Below are positions 33,693 through 41,835 of a stretch of DNA of 64,000 bases, piece by piece. Origin of the DNA: CBDDFN01 sp965227065. GTDB taxonomy: Bacteria > Pseudomonadota > Alphaproteobacteria > SPJN01. The translations under genes and the position numbers were made by a program. The stretch spans positions 1 through 64,000 of the forward strand of contig CBDDFN010000017.1 of NCBI GenBank assembly GCA_965227065.1, read 5' to 3'. Numbering within the stretch: the first letter of the stretch is position 1; every line of letters starts with the position of its first letter. The notes under the pieces were generated by a model, which was given only the letters and a program-made list of their open reading frames with translations, searched no databases and was not told where the DNA came from.

Positions 33693-33779
33693 CCGTCAAA
33701 CGGAGCGCGCTTTATAAAACCCTCTTTGGTGCGCCGCAAGGCCCAATTGAGCCCTGCGACAGGGTGGCCGCGCGGCCAA

Positions 33780-34478
33780 TCACTGGCTCAACAAGTCGCG
33801 ATCGGGCTCCACCATCTCAACCAATCGCGCATTGTCATTGGCAATTCTATTGACGTCGCGCGACACGGGCTGCGCGGCAAGCGCAGGCGCGGCATCAGGG
33901 GTGAACAAGTCCGTCAGGCTGGCCGGATCAGCCTGGGGATCAAGCCAGCGGTTGAGCGCGTTTTGCTCCACAATCACCGGCATGCGGTGATGATACCGCG
34001 CCATCGCCTCATTCGCCGCCATGGTCAAAATGGTGAATGTGTAAAGCGGCTCGGCGCCCCCCTCCCACTTCTCCCACAGGCCCGCAAAGCTGATCGGTGC
34101 GCCATCACTGCGGGTGAAATGAAAGGGCTGCTTGTGTTTTTGGGCGCTCGCCTGCCATTCATAGAACCCGCTGGCTGGGATAATGCAGCGGCGACGGGCA
34201 AAAGCTGCGCGGAAGGCGGGTTTTTCCATGACGGTTTCAGAGCGTGCATTGATCATTTTGGTGCCGATGGCGGCATCCTTGGCCCAGCCCGGCACCAGCC
34301 CCCAGCCCATCGCGCCAAAGCCGCGCGTGCCGTCAGACCGGCTGGCAACGATCTCGATTTTCTGCGTCGGCGCAATATTATAGCGCGGCCGAAAACCCTC
34401 GGGCGGCTCATCCATCAGCAGCCGGTAATAGTCGCGCACCTCGCGCCAGCTTTGAAAGCGTGTAAATCGTCCGCACAT
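33780..34478 (-). CDS. SRAP/YedK (HMCES-like) abasic-site protein
   Basis: About 232 residues starting MCGRFTRF, with Cys2 as the catalytic nucleophile after Met removal. Family motifs: RYNIAPTQ, GLVPGWAKD, INARSETVMEKPAFRAAFARRRC with the key Asn/Glu, SGFYEWQ, and HHRMPVIV with the conserved His. SRAP proteins form a covalent crosslink to abasic sites in single-stranded DNA to shield them. The frame extends upstream to 34580, but only the Met at 34478 gives the required Met-Cys N-terminus. It lies just outside the tRNA-Phe island. Confidence 0.95.
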   Translation of the reverse strand: MCGRFTRFQSWREVRDYYRLLMDEPPEGFRPRYNIAPTQKIEIVASRSDGTRGFGAMGWGLVPGWAKDAAIGTKMINARSETVMEKPAFRAAFARRRCIIPASGFYEWQASAQKHKQPFHFTRSDGAPISFAGLWEKWEGGAEPLYTFTILTMAANEAMARYHHRMPVIVEQNALNRWLDPQADPASLTDLFTPDAAPALAAQPVSRDVNRIANDNARLVEMVEPDRDLLSQ

Positions 34479-34589
34479 GGGCGGCAGACTAGCGCAAGAG
34501 AGGTGCGAAATCCCGCACAAAACCCGCTGACAATTGTCCCGCCAACGCGTCCGCCGACTGCCGCATCTGAAATGGGTCAATTAATCGTT

Positions 34590-35666
34590 CTATTTATGCT
34601 CGGCGCTCAGCGCCTGATAAAGCCCGGTCTCGATTGCATGAACAGGAGCGCCGATCGGGCCGTCGGGGCGGATGAGATCGGCCTCAAAGGCTTCAAGAAA
34701 TTCCTCAATAGCCGCACGCATTTTGGGCTGATGCTCTTCAACATGGGAGGTGTGGGCGACATATTCCCAGGCCCCCACCACCCCGATGGTGAGCGCCGCC
34801 ACCAGCGGCCCGCCGAGCGATCCGGCTGCACGGACCCCGCCCCGGGTCGCCAGGCCCGAGCCCACCGTCTGGACCGAGCGGGTGACAGCCTGTTGCGCCA
34901 CCGCCCGGCCCGCAATCGCGGTGCCGGAGGCTGAAGCGCGCGCACCCATGGTTCCCGCCATCCGGGCAAAGCGTGCACTGACCGACCGGCTGGCGAGCCG
35001 CCCCAAACTCACCCCGGCAATCACACCGCCGCTGGCCACCACGCTTTTCAAGGTGACATCGGCCATGCGCATCTGCGCCTCATCATCATAGGCGGCCATG
35101 GTGAAGCTGAGCCCGCCCAGAAACCGCTCCCAATCGGCAGGCGGGATGGCGTAGCGGTCGGGGATCTGTTCCACCTCGCGGCGCAGCTCATCGGCGAAGC
35201 GCTCGGCCGCACGGGCGGCAATCTGTTCAAGGGCGCTGTCGGTCAGATAGGGCGGCAAGGCGCGGGCGGCGAGCTGGTCAGCCAAGCGTTCGGCAGATTT
35301 AAGCGTGGCGGCCTTCTGATCATCAACCATCCAGTCCCACAGATACGCAGCCGCCCGTTTCTGGCTTTGCCAATAGCCGAAATACCAGGGCAGGAAATCG
35401 GCATCGACCTTGTCCATCACTTGCCCATGCCATTGGTCAAGCTCCATACGGGCCTGCGCCATCGCGGTTTCGCGCGCCCCATTGACCGCAATGGCCAAAT
35501 CACCGCGCAAGGTGAACCAGTCAACTTGCGGGGGGAGCGTTTTGGCGATTTCCACATCACGATAGCCCACACCTTGGGGGTCGGACGCCCGCAAGACCGA
35601 CAGGCCGTAGATCGTTGTTCCAGCCACCGCCAGAACCGAAATCATCAAAGCCAATGCGCGAACCAT
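34590..35666 (-). CDS. Membrane-anchored protein with glycine-rich hydrophobic segment, last gene of exported-protein operon
   Basis: About 358 residues. An N-terminal hydrophobic segment (MVRALALMISVLAVAGTTIY) is a signal anchor. The middle is helical and charged (about residues 70-200, PWYFGYWQSQKRAAAYLW; ERFADELRREVEQIPDRY). Residues about 215-310 are Ala/Gly/Ser/Arg-rich and end in a hydrophobic run (LGGPLVAALTIGVVGAWEYVAH), resembling a glycine-zipper or pore-like segment. No family is recognised. The start at 35666 gives a better signal than the frame start at 35681. It lies 41 bp after the preceding gene and is likely co-transcribed. Confidence 0.75.
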   Translation of the reverse strand: MVRALALMISVLAVAGTTIYGLSVLRASDPQGVGYRDVEIAKTLPPQVDWFTLRGDLAIAVNGARETAMAQARMELDQWHGQVMDKVDADFLPWYFGYWQSQKRAAAYLWDWMVDDQKAATLKSAERLADQLAARALPPYLTDSALEQIAARAAERFADELRREVEQIPDRYAIPPADWERFLGGLSFTMAAYDDEAQMRMADVTLKSVVASGGVIAGVSLGRLASRSVSARFARMAGTMGARASASGTAIAGRAVAQQAVTRSVQTVGSGLATRGGVRAAGSLGGPLVAALTIGVVGAWEYVAHTSHVEEHQPKMRAAIEEFLEAFEADLIRPDGPIGAPVHAIETGLYQALSAEHK

Positions 35667-35707
35667 ACACGCCTCCGCCATATCTCAATCAAGACGGAGC
35701 CTAGTGG

Positions 35708-36358
35708 CTAATCGGGGCGATCCTGTGACGCCTCTTGGGGCGTCTCTTGGGACGTCTCTTGAGACGATGATTGCGGGTCTGCATTCGGTGGTCCAGGCCA
35801 GCCATAGCCAATGTAATAAGCAATTGTGTGACCGATCCGTTCGGCCTCGCGCCGGATTTTGGGTGCAATCTCGGCATGGTCCTGTGATGCGATTTCGGCA
35901 TGAACGGTGAGCGCCAGCATCAGCCCGTCCTCTTCCATGACGATCCCGACCGTATGGCGAATACGCCCCTCTATGGGGCAATTAAGTGTAAAGCCCGCCA
36001 CCAGCGGCACCTTGATGGTCAGATCATCAGCGTCAAGAAAGGTTTCGACCATGCCCTCGCCGCACAAATGCTGATGCTGGGCAAGCATCCCGCCCATCCA
36101 TTGGTCCAGATCATACGGAACGGTGGACCGGTTGCCCGCCAGCACAGTGCCGTAAATCGGTCCCGCGGAAAACGCTGCACCGCCTCCCCCCGCAAAGGGT
36201 TCGGGCACCACATCGACCGCACCTTTCACCGTCTTGGCATGATTGACCGCTGCGCGGGTCATTGCCATGGTCATCCCGTCGCTGGGCAAGGGCCGGTCGG
36301 CCCGCACGGCGGTGCCGAGCGCCACCATCGCCAAAACAGCCGGGACGAGGATTTTCAT
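35708..36358 (-). CDS. Exported protein of unknown function with Q-E-T/S-rich repeat tail
   Basis: A 216-residue protein with signal peptide (MKILVPAVLAMVALGTAVRA-D). The C-terminal part (LNCPIEGRIRHTVGIVMEED, then GLMLALTVHAEIAS) resembles the end of the three upstream proteins: a Cys, a charged strand, a hydrophobic strand, then a basic helix. The last 20 residues form a repeated Q-E-T/A-S tail encoded by 12-bp tandem repeats. It overlaps the preceding gene by 4 bp (ATGA). Confidence 0.75.
   Translation of the reverse strand: MKILVPAVLAMVALGTAVRADRPLPSDGMTMAMTRAAVNHAKTVKGAVDVVPEPFAGGGGAAFSAGPIYGTVLAGNRSTVPYDLDQWMGGMLAQHQHLCGEGMVETFLDADDLTIKVPLVAGFTLNCPIEGRIRHTVGIVMEEDGLMLALTVHAEIASQDHAEIAPKIRREAERIGHTIAYYIGYGWPGPPNADPQSSSQETSQETPQEASQDRPD
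35727..35762. repeat. Three 12-bp tandem repeats in coding sequence
   Basis: Units at 35727-35738, 35739-35750 and 35751-35762 share the pattern GRCGYCTCTTGR. They encode the Q-E-T/S repeats at the C-terminus of the exported protein. Twelve bases keep the frame when units are gained or lost. Confidence 0.8.
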
Positions 36359-37380
36359 TCCACCCGCTCCGGCCAGCCATTCTTGAGCTTTTGCGACAAT
36401 GCCCCGACCAGCGCATCAGACTGAGCCAGGACCCGCGTTCCCAGATCAGACCGGCGGTCAGCGGGCATCACAGCTTCGGTAATGACGGTCAGCCCGATCG
36501 CGCCATGCATCAGCGCGACGATGAAGCGGACCCGCACGGTGTTTTCGCCGATTTTACAGTCGCTCATCACCACACGCATGGCATCAACCGGAATGGACTC
36601 TTCGCGCAACTCCAGGTCCTGCAAGCCCAGAACCTCGGGGCATTGCCCCTCTTCCGATGACAGGTTCTGCTGGCTCCACGCATCGAGCCCCGCTTCGTTG
36701 AGATAGCCCACCAGCATCACAACACCACCGGCCGGGCCGATACGGAAGCGCGCGGCGGGGGAGGCGGAATCCTCCCAAGCCTCGGCACCGAAGGGCGGCT
36801 CCTTGAACAGCCGCGCTTCCTCAAGCACCGATGAGACAAGCTTTTCCATATCCTTGGCATTGATCCGGTCAAGGCGCGACCCGCGGGCGGCCCCTGCCAC
36901 CGCAATGCACGATTGCAGCGCCTCATAAACCGGATTGAAATCACCATAGGCGAGCGCCACGGTATGCTCGCTCCATTCCAGGCGCAGCCGGTCTGCGGTC
37001 AGCAACCGTTCAATCAACACTGCATCCCGCGACAGAAGAAGCAAAGCGCCCAGACCGCTCGCCTGCGCGGAGACCTGAATGGGCGGGGCATGACCGATAT
37101 AGAGCGTCACCTCCTCCCCGCGCATGGGCTCAACCTGCGAGACCTGATCGGAGGGGACGGTAAACAGATGGGCGGCGCCACGCTCGCTTAAGCCCACGCG
37201 CCAGAACCGGCCCTGACTGTCGACCCGGTCGGCGACGCATTCGGCAGGCCGGCCAAAGCCGATCTCAATGGGCGTGACGCGGAACCCGTTGATCATGCTG
37301 GGATCGGCGGGCTCAGGCTCCTGCGCGCGCAAAGGAAGGCTCAGCACGCACAGCAAAAGAACGAAAAGGGTCTGTTTCAT
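36355..37380 (-). CDS. Exported protein of unknown function, third gene of the operon
   Basis: About 341 residues. The signal peptide is MKQTLFVLLLCVLSLPLRA-Q. Like its upstream neighbours it has a mid-protein helix ending in a Cys (VYEALQSCIAVAG) and a C-terminal module with Cys, beta-strands and a helix (VVMSDCKIGENTVRVRFIVA, then LTVITEAVMPADRRSDLGTR). The ATG at 37380 is behind a G-rich site. It lies 44 bp after the upstream gene and overlaps the next by 4 bp. The family is unknown; a periplasmic location is inferred. Confidence 0.75.
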   Translation of the reverse strand: MKQTLFVLLLCVLSLPLRAQEPEPADPSMINGFRVTPIEIGFGRPAECVADRVDSQGRFWRVGLSERGAAHLFTVPSDQVSQVEPMRGEEVTLYIGHAPPIQVSAQASGLGALLLLSRDAVLIERLLTADRLRLEWSEHTVALAYGDFNPVYEALQSCIAVAGAARGSRLDRINAKDMEKLVSSVLEEARLFKEPPFGAEAWEDSASPAARFRIGPAGGVVMLVGYLNEAGLDAWSQQNLSSEEGQCPEVLGLQDLELREESIPVDAMRVVMSDCKIGENTVRVRFIVALMHGAIGLTVITEAVMPADRRSDLGTRVLAQSDALVGALSQKLKNGWPERVE

Positions 37381-37424
37381 ACCCCCGCTATAGCAGAGCA
37401 CACCCATCCAGTTCCATCGGAACC

Positions 37425-39290
37425 TTAGTCGTCCTCGCCCCAGCCGCTCAAATCCTCAAGCTCCTCATAGCTGTGCGTTTTTGGCGCTTCCCCCAGATAG
37501 GCGTCAGGTTGCGGCTGGGCCGGCGTTCGGGAAGGCGCCCGCGCCGGATCAATGCCCATGGAATTTGTCTGGGGCTGATAGGGACCGGGTCCAGCTTTCG
37601 GTTCAGGCTTGATGAAAGGCTTTGACGTTACCGGCGCCGATGCGCTGCGATGAAGCACAAAATCCGGCAAAACCGTTTTCGCCCGGCCCGTAATGCGCCG
37701 CATGCGGGAGGATGCATCGCGGGAAGCGGAATGGACCGCATAGGCTTCCAGCACCAGATGCGCGCCAACCCGGCCTGACACCGCAACAATTTCATAGCGA
37801 TATTCAATAAAGCCCTGGACGTCGCATTCCATCTGCACACCAAGCGCGGCGTCAATGCCCGGTGGCGGGGTAAACTCCATCACCTGATTGCGGCGTTTCT
37901 TGTAACAGCCGTTCAGCACCTCATCCTGACTTTTGGCGATCCGCTCGGCAATCGGCTTGGAGTGTGCAGGATCAAACACGCTGACATGGCCGATCAAATC
38001 CTGCCACTGAAAGGAAATGGCCGGTTCAATCGATTGCAGACGCTTGCCGGTTTGGATCTGCCGTTCGCGTCCGCCAACGAGCTTTTTCACAAAGGCATGC
38101 ATTTCTTCTTCAGACGGGCGGGCAGGCCATACCGCACCATCAGGCGTGAAGCTTTCGCGCAAACATTCAAACGTGCCGAAAAGGGCCAGGTCTTGTTCGT
38201 GCACCGCCATGTCATAGCGGCCTTGTCCCGTGCTCACCCGGAAGGTGCTGGCGCGCACAAAGGATGATTGGGCAAATGTGTCGAAGGAAAGGGCAAACCG
38301 GACAAAATCTTTGCCGACCGTGCCTTTCCCGTAAATGCGCGGGTCACGCAGGCTGGCGGTTTCAGTGTCGCGATAAAATTTCCCGCCCTGACGGATGCCG
38401 CGAAATTCAATCTCCGTCCGCTTACCGTCTTCGGTTGCGAGCGGTACGCCAATGCCGGGCCGTTCAATCTGCACCATCATGATCAGGTCGGGCGTGGTGA
38501 CAAAGGTCCATTGACGGCCATCCTGATCAAGGCGCCTGGCCGCGCAGCCGATCACTTTGCCACTGCCCGGGTCCTGCCAGGGTTCAACCGTCCACGCCCC
38601 GCCTTTCAGCGTTGTCAGCGTCTCCGGCGCCGCACCGTCCTGGGTGCTGACCACGGTATGCGCGGCGCCCAGAAGCGGCTTGATTTTCTGCATCAGCTCA
38701 AGCGTGTCTTTCTCACTGCCCGCCGCGTGACGCCGTGTGGTGTCGGCATAATGGCGCACACAGGTCCGCAAAATGGCATCAAGCTGACGCATCATCGACA
38801 GCTCCACCGTCACCAGCCGCCCCATGCCGGCAATCGAAAGCCGCGTGGCATCACGCAACATCTGCCGGTCACCAAGCCCCGGCGCCATGATGAGGGCAAA
38901 CCGGCCCTCACCCACCGCGCCGACCGTGTCGAAGCCCCCTAGCACCTCGCCATTGGCTCCGCTCACCTGCGCGCGCACATCGCCGCGTTCTTCGGCCGGC
39001 GGGCTTGCCAGATAACCGCCCGCCACATGAAGCCGGCCATCAGGCGTTTCGGTGATCGACCATTCCCCGACCCCCGGCGCGGCACTGCTGAGCGCCTGAC
39101 ACCCGATCAGCTGCGACGGAGATTGCTGGGTGAACAGCGCATCAACCCGCCATTGCGGCCCGACATTGGCCACCGCAATCATGCCCGGCGTTCCGGCTGT
39201 TGCCTGTCCCACCATCCAGCCCGTTAGCACCACCACAATGCCAAGCCAAAGCTTTGTCACTTTCACCACCATTGAACCTTTCTGTGTCAT
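37425..39290 (-). CDS. Exported protein of unknown function, paralogue of the preceding gene product
   Basis: A 621-residue protein with an N-terminal signal/anchor (LWLGIVVVLTGWMVGQATA). Right after it comes AVANVGPQWRVDALFT, shared almost exactly with the product of the gene at 39287-40831. Further parallels: IGCQA, SPPAEERG with SPPQDERG, VGEGRFALIM with VGADRFALVI, GHVSVFD with GHMTVFD, and a C-terminal module MECDVQGFIEYRY with LVLEAYAVHS. The last 80 residues are a Pro-rich tail unique to this copy. Overlap of 4 bp (ATGA) with the upstream gene shows translational coupling. Confidence 0.8.
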   Translation of the reverse strand: MTQKGSMVVKVTKLWLGIVVVLTGWMVGQATAGTPGMIAVANVGPQWRVDALFTQQSPSQLIGCQALSSAAPGVGEWSITETPDGRLHVAGGYLASPPAEERGDVRAQVSGANGEVLGGFDTVGAVGEGRFALIMAPGLGDRQMLRDATRLSIAGMGRLVTVELSMMRQLDAILRTCVRHYADTTRRHAAGSEKDTLELMQKIKPLLGAAHTVVSTQDGAAPETLTTLKGGAWTVEPWQDPGSGKVIGCAARRLDQDGRQWTFVTTPDLIMMVQIERPGIGVPLATEDGKRTEIEFRGIRQGGKFYRDTETASLRDPRIYGKGTVGKDFVRFALSFDTFAQSSFVRASTFRVSTGQGRYDMAVHEQDLALFGTFECLRESFTPDGAVWPARPSEEEMHAFVKKLVGGRERQIQTGKRLQSIEPAISFQWQDLIGHVSVFDPAHSKPIAERIAKSQDEVLNGCYKKRRNQVMEFTPPPGIDAALGVQMECDVQGFIEYRYEIVAVSGRVGAHLVLEAYAVHSASRDASSRMRRITGRAKTVLPDFVLHRSASAPVTSKPFIKPEPKAGPGPYQPQTNSMGIDPARAPSRTPAQPQPDAYLGEAPKTHSYEELEDLSGWGEDD

Positions 39291-40831
39291 TGCCCGGCGA
39301 CAAAATCTGCCAAATGCCGATTGGCGCGCCGGCTGGTTCTTCGAAAAACCGTCATCATGTCCTTGGCGTTCCGGGGAACGCTGTAGGCTTCAATCAGCAA
39401 TCGGTAGCCTAGCCCGTCCTTGATGCGGATCAGCACGGTTTGATAATTCACATGGCCGCGTGAATCGCATGCCAGTATCCGTCCCGCACCCGCGCTTGCC
39501 TGTTCATCAGAAAGAGACTGATCACGATATTTGGCATGACATGAGCTGAAATAGGATTGAGCGTATTGATCGAGTTGCTCTTTCGGCGCCTTCCGCTTTG
39601 TCGCGTCAAACACCGTCATGTGACCGGTGTAATTTTCCGCGCGGAAGCTTGACGCCGCCGAAAGAGAGAAGGGGTAATTGCCAACCCGCACCTTGTCTTG
39701 CGACACCGACAAGAGATCAGCAATCAGGGCCTTGAAGGTCGCTGGCGCAATCGACGGCACAGCCGCTTCATCACCATACATCATCCGCAAACATTGCGTG
39801 AGATCGGCAAGAAGCCCTTTGGGGTTGCTGAGAGCCAAGCGAAATTCACGCCCCTTTGCCACCAGCCGAACCGCTTGGGCATTGGCAAAACTTGCCATCA
39901 TGAAACTATCCGCATCAAAGCCGGTCACGGCTTTGTCCGCGCCGGAATGACCAGTGATGTAGTAGGTCGGCTTGGCCACAAACGCGCCTTCATACGAGCT
40001 GCCAAATCCGCCGACCGTCTTGATACCGTCAAAATGCAAGATCAGATCATCATCGCTGCGCAGACCGGCTAAGACGGCATCGGGCTCGACACTGGATGCG
40101 AGCATCAAGACAAAATCCGTATCAAGCGCCAGGGTCCAATAGGCACCGTCAGCCATACGCTTTCGGGCAATGCAGGCGCGGCCTTTGCCCGGCGTGATGT
40201 CCCAATCAGCGCGCGACACAGCCTTGGCCTCAGACCCAAGCAGCGGTGCAATCTTTCCGCCCAGAGCTACGAGATCCGCATCAGACCCGGGCGTGGCATG
40301 CCCCTCCCCCTTATCATAATGGCTGACACAGGCTGTCAGAACCCGCACCAGCTGCGCCATCGACTTGAGCTGTTTGGTGTGCGCGCCTTTCGCACCGCGT
40401 AATTCCAGCTGGACGGATTGGGCCAGAGCGTCGGCCTGGGCTTGATCGGGCGGGATGACGAGAGCAAACCGGTCCGCCCCCACCGCGCCAATGACTTGTG
40501 TGCCGCTCAACGAGGACCCATCATCGCCAATCAGATTGAGCGTCGCGGCGCCCCGTTCGTCTTGCGGGGGGCTTTCATCATAGCCTTGAGACAGATGATA
40601 GGCGCCATCGGGTGTAAGGGTTATCGCCATTGCGGCATGATCATCCGCAATCCGGTCGGTGGCCTGACAGCCGATCAAGGCGTCATATCGGGGCGCAGTG
40701 AACAGCGCATCAACCCGCCATTGGGGGCCGACATTGGCAACGCCCACCATTTCCATCGCCTGAAGCGGGCCAGCCGAGCCAACCGCCCCCAAGATAACGC
40801 CCATAGACAAAAGGGCGGACCGTCCGATCAT
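39287..40831 (-). CDS. Exported protein of unknown function, first gene of the five-gene operon
   Basis: About 514 residues with signal peptide (MIGRSALLSMGVILGAVGSA, cleavage near LQA-ME). The N-terminal module begins GVANVGPQWRVDALFT. A central helix ends in a Cys (LVRVLTACVSHYD). The C-terminal module reads LACDSRGHVNYQTVLIRI, then YRLLIEAYSVPRNAKDMMTV. All three features recur in the next gene, showing tandem duplication and divergence. GGGA precedes the ATG at 40831. No known domain is recognised. No transporter, protease or pilus gene is linked. Confidence 0.8.
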   Translation of the reverse strand: MIGRSALLSMGVILGAVGSAGPLQAMEMVGVANVGPQWRVDALFTAPRYDALIGCQATDRIADDHAAMAITLTPDGAYHLSQGYDESPPQDERGAATLNLIGDDGSSLSGTQVIGAVGADRFALVIPPDQAQADALAQSVQLELRGAKGAHTKQLKSMAQLVRVLTACVSHYDKGEGHATPGSDADLVALGGKIAPLLGSEAKAVSRADWDITPGKGRACIARKRMADGAYWTLALDTDFVLMLASSVEPDAVLAGLRSDDDLILHFDGIKTVGGFGSSYEGAFVAKPTYYITGHSGADKAVTGFDADSFMMASFANAQAVRLVAKGREFRLALSNPKGLLADLTQCLRMMYGDEAAVPSIAPATFKALIADLLSVSQDKVRVGNYPFSLSAASSFRAENYTGHMTVFDATKRKAPKEQLDQYAQSYFSSCHAKYRDQSLSDEQASAGAGRILACDSRGHVNYQTVLIRIKDGLGYRLLIEAYSVPRNAKDMMTVFRRTSRRANRHLADFVAGQ

Positions 40832-40935
40832 CGGAAAGTCCCTTCCACCAAATTCTACCAATGCGCCACCTTGGGCGCAGTTTTCCACGGAAAGGGCAAA
40901 TTGTCTATGAATACAGGCGTGTATTGGCAGCCGGT

Positions 40936-41472
40936 CTAGCGGGTAATTCTGTAGAAAATATGCGGCTCACCCTCATGAACCGCCTCTTGCCAGTACGACA
41001 TGCCGATCTTTTCCATGATCCGGCACGAGGCGCGGTTGACCGGCAAAGTAAAGGCGATGATTTCATCAAGACCAAGCGTGGCAAAGCCCATAGAGATCAG
41101 CGCTTCGGCGGCTTCGGTGCCAAAGCCGCGGTTCCAATATTGCGGCAGAAAGGCGTAGCCAAGCTCAATATGGGACGTGTCCCCCACCTTCAGCTCACGC
41201 AGCAGGACGCGGCCGACAAATTCGCTGGTCACCCGGTCAAACAGCAAATATTCGCCGAAACCGAGCCGCTCCCAATGGGCGATGGCCTGTTCATGGCGTT
41301 CGGCAATCCAGTCCACCGTGCGCACCCCGCCCAGTGTGCGGGCGACATCGCGGTCGGTGTAAAGACGCAAATAATGGGGCCGGTCGCGGCTTGAAATCCG
41401 CCGGGCCTTCAGCCTTTGTGTTTCAAAGCGATCGGGCGCGGCTCCCGCTCTGTCATCGCGCGCTGGCATCAT
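40936..41472 (-). CDS. GNAT-family N-acetyltransferase (RimJ/RimL-like)
   Basis: About 178 residues: RFETQRLKARRISSRDRPHYLRLY at the N-terminus, IELGYAFLPQYWNRGFGTEAA as the acetyl-CoA-binding motif (Q/RxxGxG/A region), then FTLPVNRASCRIMEKIGM. This is the GNAT_3 subfamily, which acetylates amino groups of proteins, amino acids or antibiotics. The substrate cannot be predicted. The ATG at 41472 is chosen over a TTG at 41484. Confidence 0.9.
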   Translation of the reverse strand: MMPARDDRAGAAPDRFETQRLKARRISSRDRPHYLRLYTDRDVARTLGGVRTVDWIAERHEQAIAHWERLGFGEYLLFDRVTSEFVGRVLLRELKVGDTSHIELGYAFLPQYWNRGFGTEAAEALISMGFATLGLDEIIAFTLPVNRASCRIMEKIGMSYWQEAVHEGEPHIFYRITR

Positions 41473-41566
41473 GGTCGTCCCCAAGGTTCTTGCTGTGTTT
41501 TAAGGGGAGTATAGCACAGGCAGGCGCCCCGGATCGTTAGCGGAATAGTGCGGGGTGGTTCCGCGC

Positions 41567-41758
41567 CTAGCCCTGCTCGCGCTTGGCCTTTTCCTGTTCA
41601 AAGTCGATCACATCGGCGCTGGCCTGATCTTCTTCGTCCGAGCCTGTGATGACATAGGCGCCATCGAGCCATTTGCCCAGATCAATGTCGGCGCACCGTT
41701 TGGAGCAAAACGGCTTATAGGTGGGATCGGACGGTTTCTGGCAGATCGGGCAGGACAT
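41567..41758 (-). CDS. yacG: DNA gyrase inhibitor YacG
   Basis: A 63-residue zinc protein with Cys3, Cys6, Cys18 and Cys22 (CPIC...CSKRC) and the following IDLGKWLDGAYVI. In E. coli YacG binds GyrB and inhibits DNA binding. It lies after rng in the conserved alphaproteobacterial infA-maf-rng-yacG order, all on one strand, about 75 bp from rng. Confidence 0.95.
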   Translation of the reverse strand: MSCPICQKPSDPTYKPFCSKRCADIDLGKWLDGAYVITGSDEEDQASADVIDFEQEKAKREQG

Positions 41759-41835
41759 TCACGCGCTCCATGATTCGAACACAGAGTTTAGCAGCTTCCC
41801 TTCCCGGAGGGAAAAGGCCGGCGCGCCTTCGCGCC

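Noticed and set aside
33414..34934. 506-aa plus-strand ORF
   Set aside because: It runs across the tRNA-Phe gene and antisense to the SRAP gene, so it cannot be a real protein.
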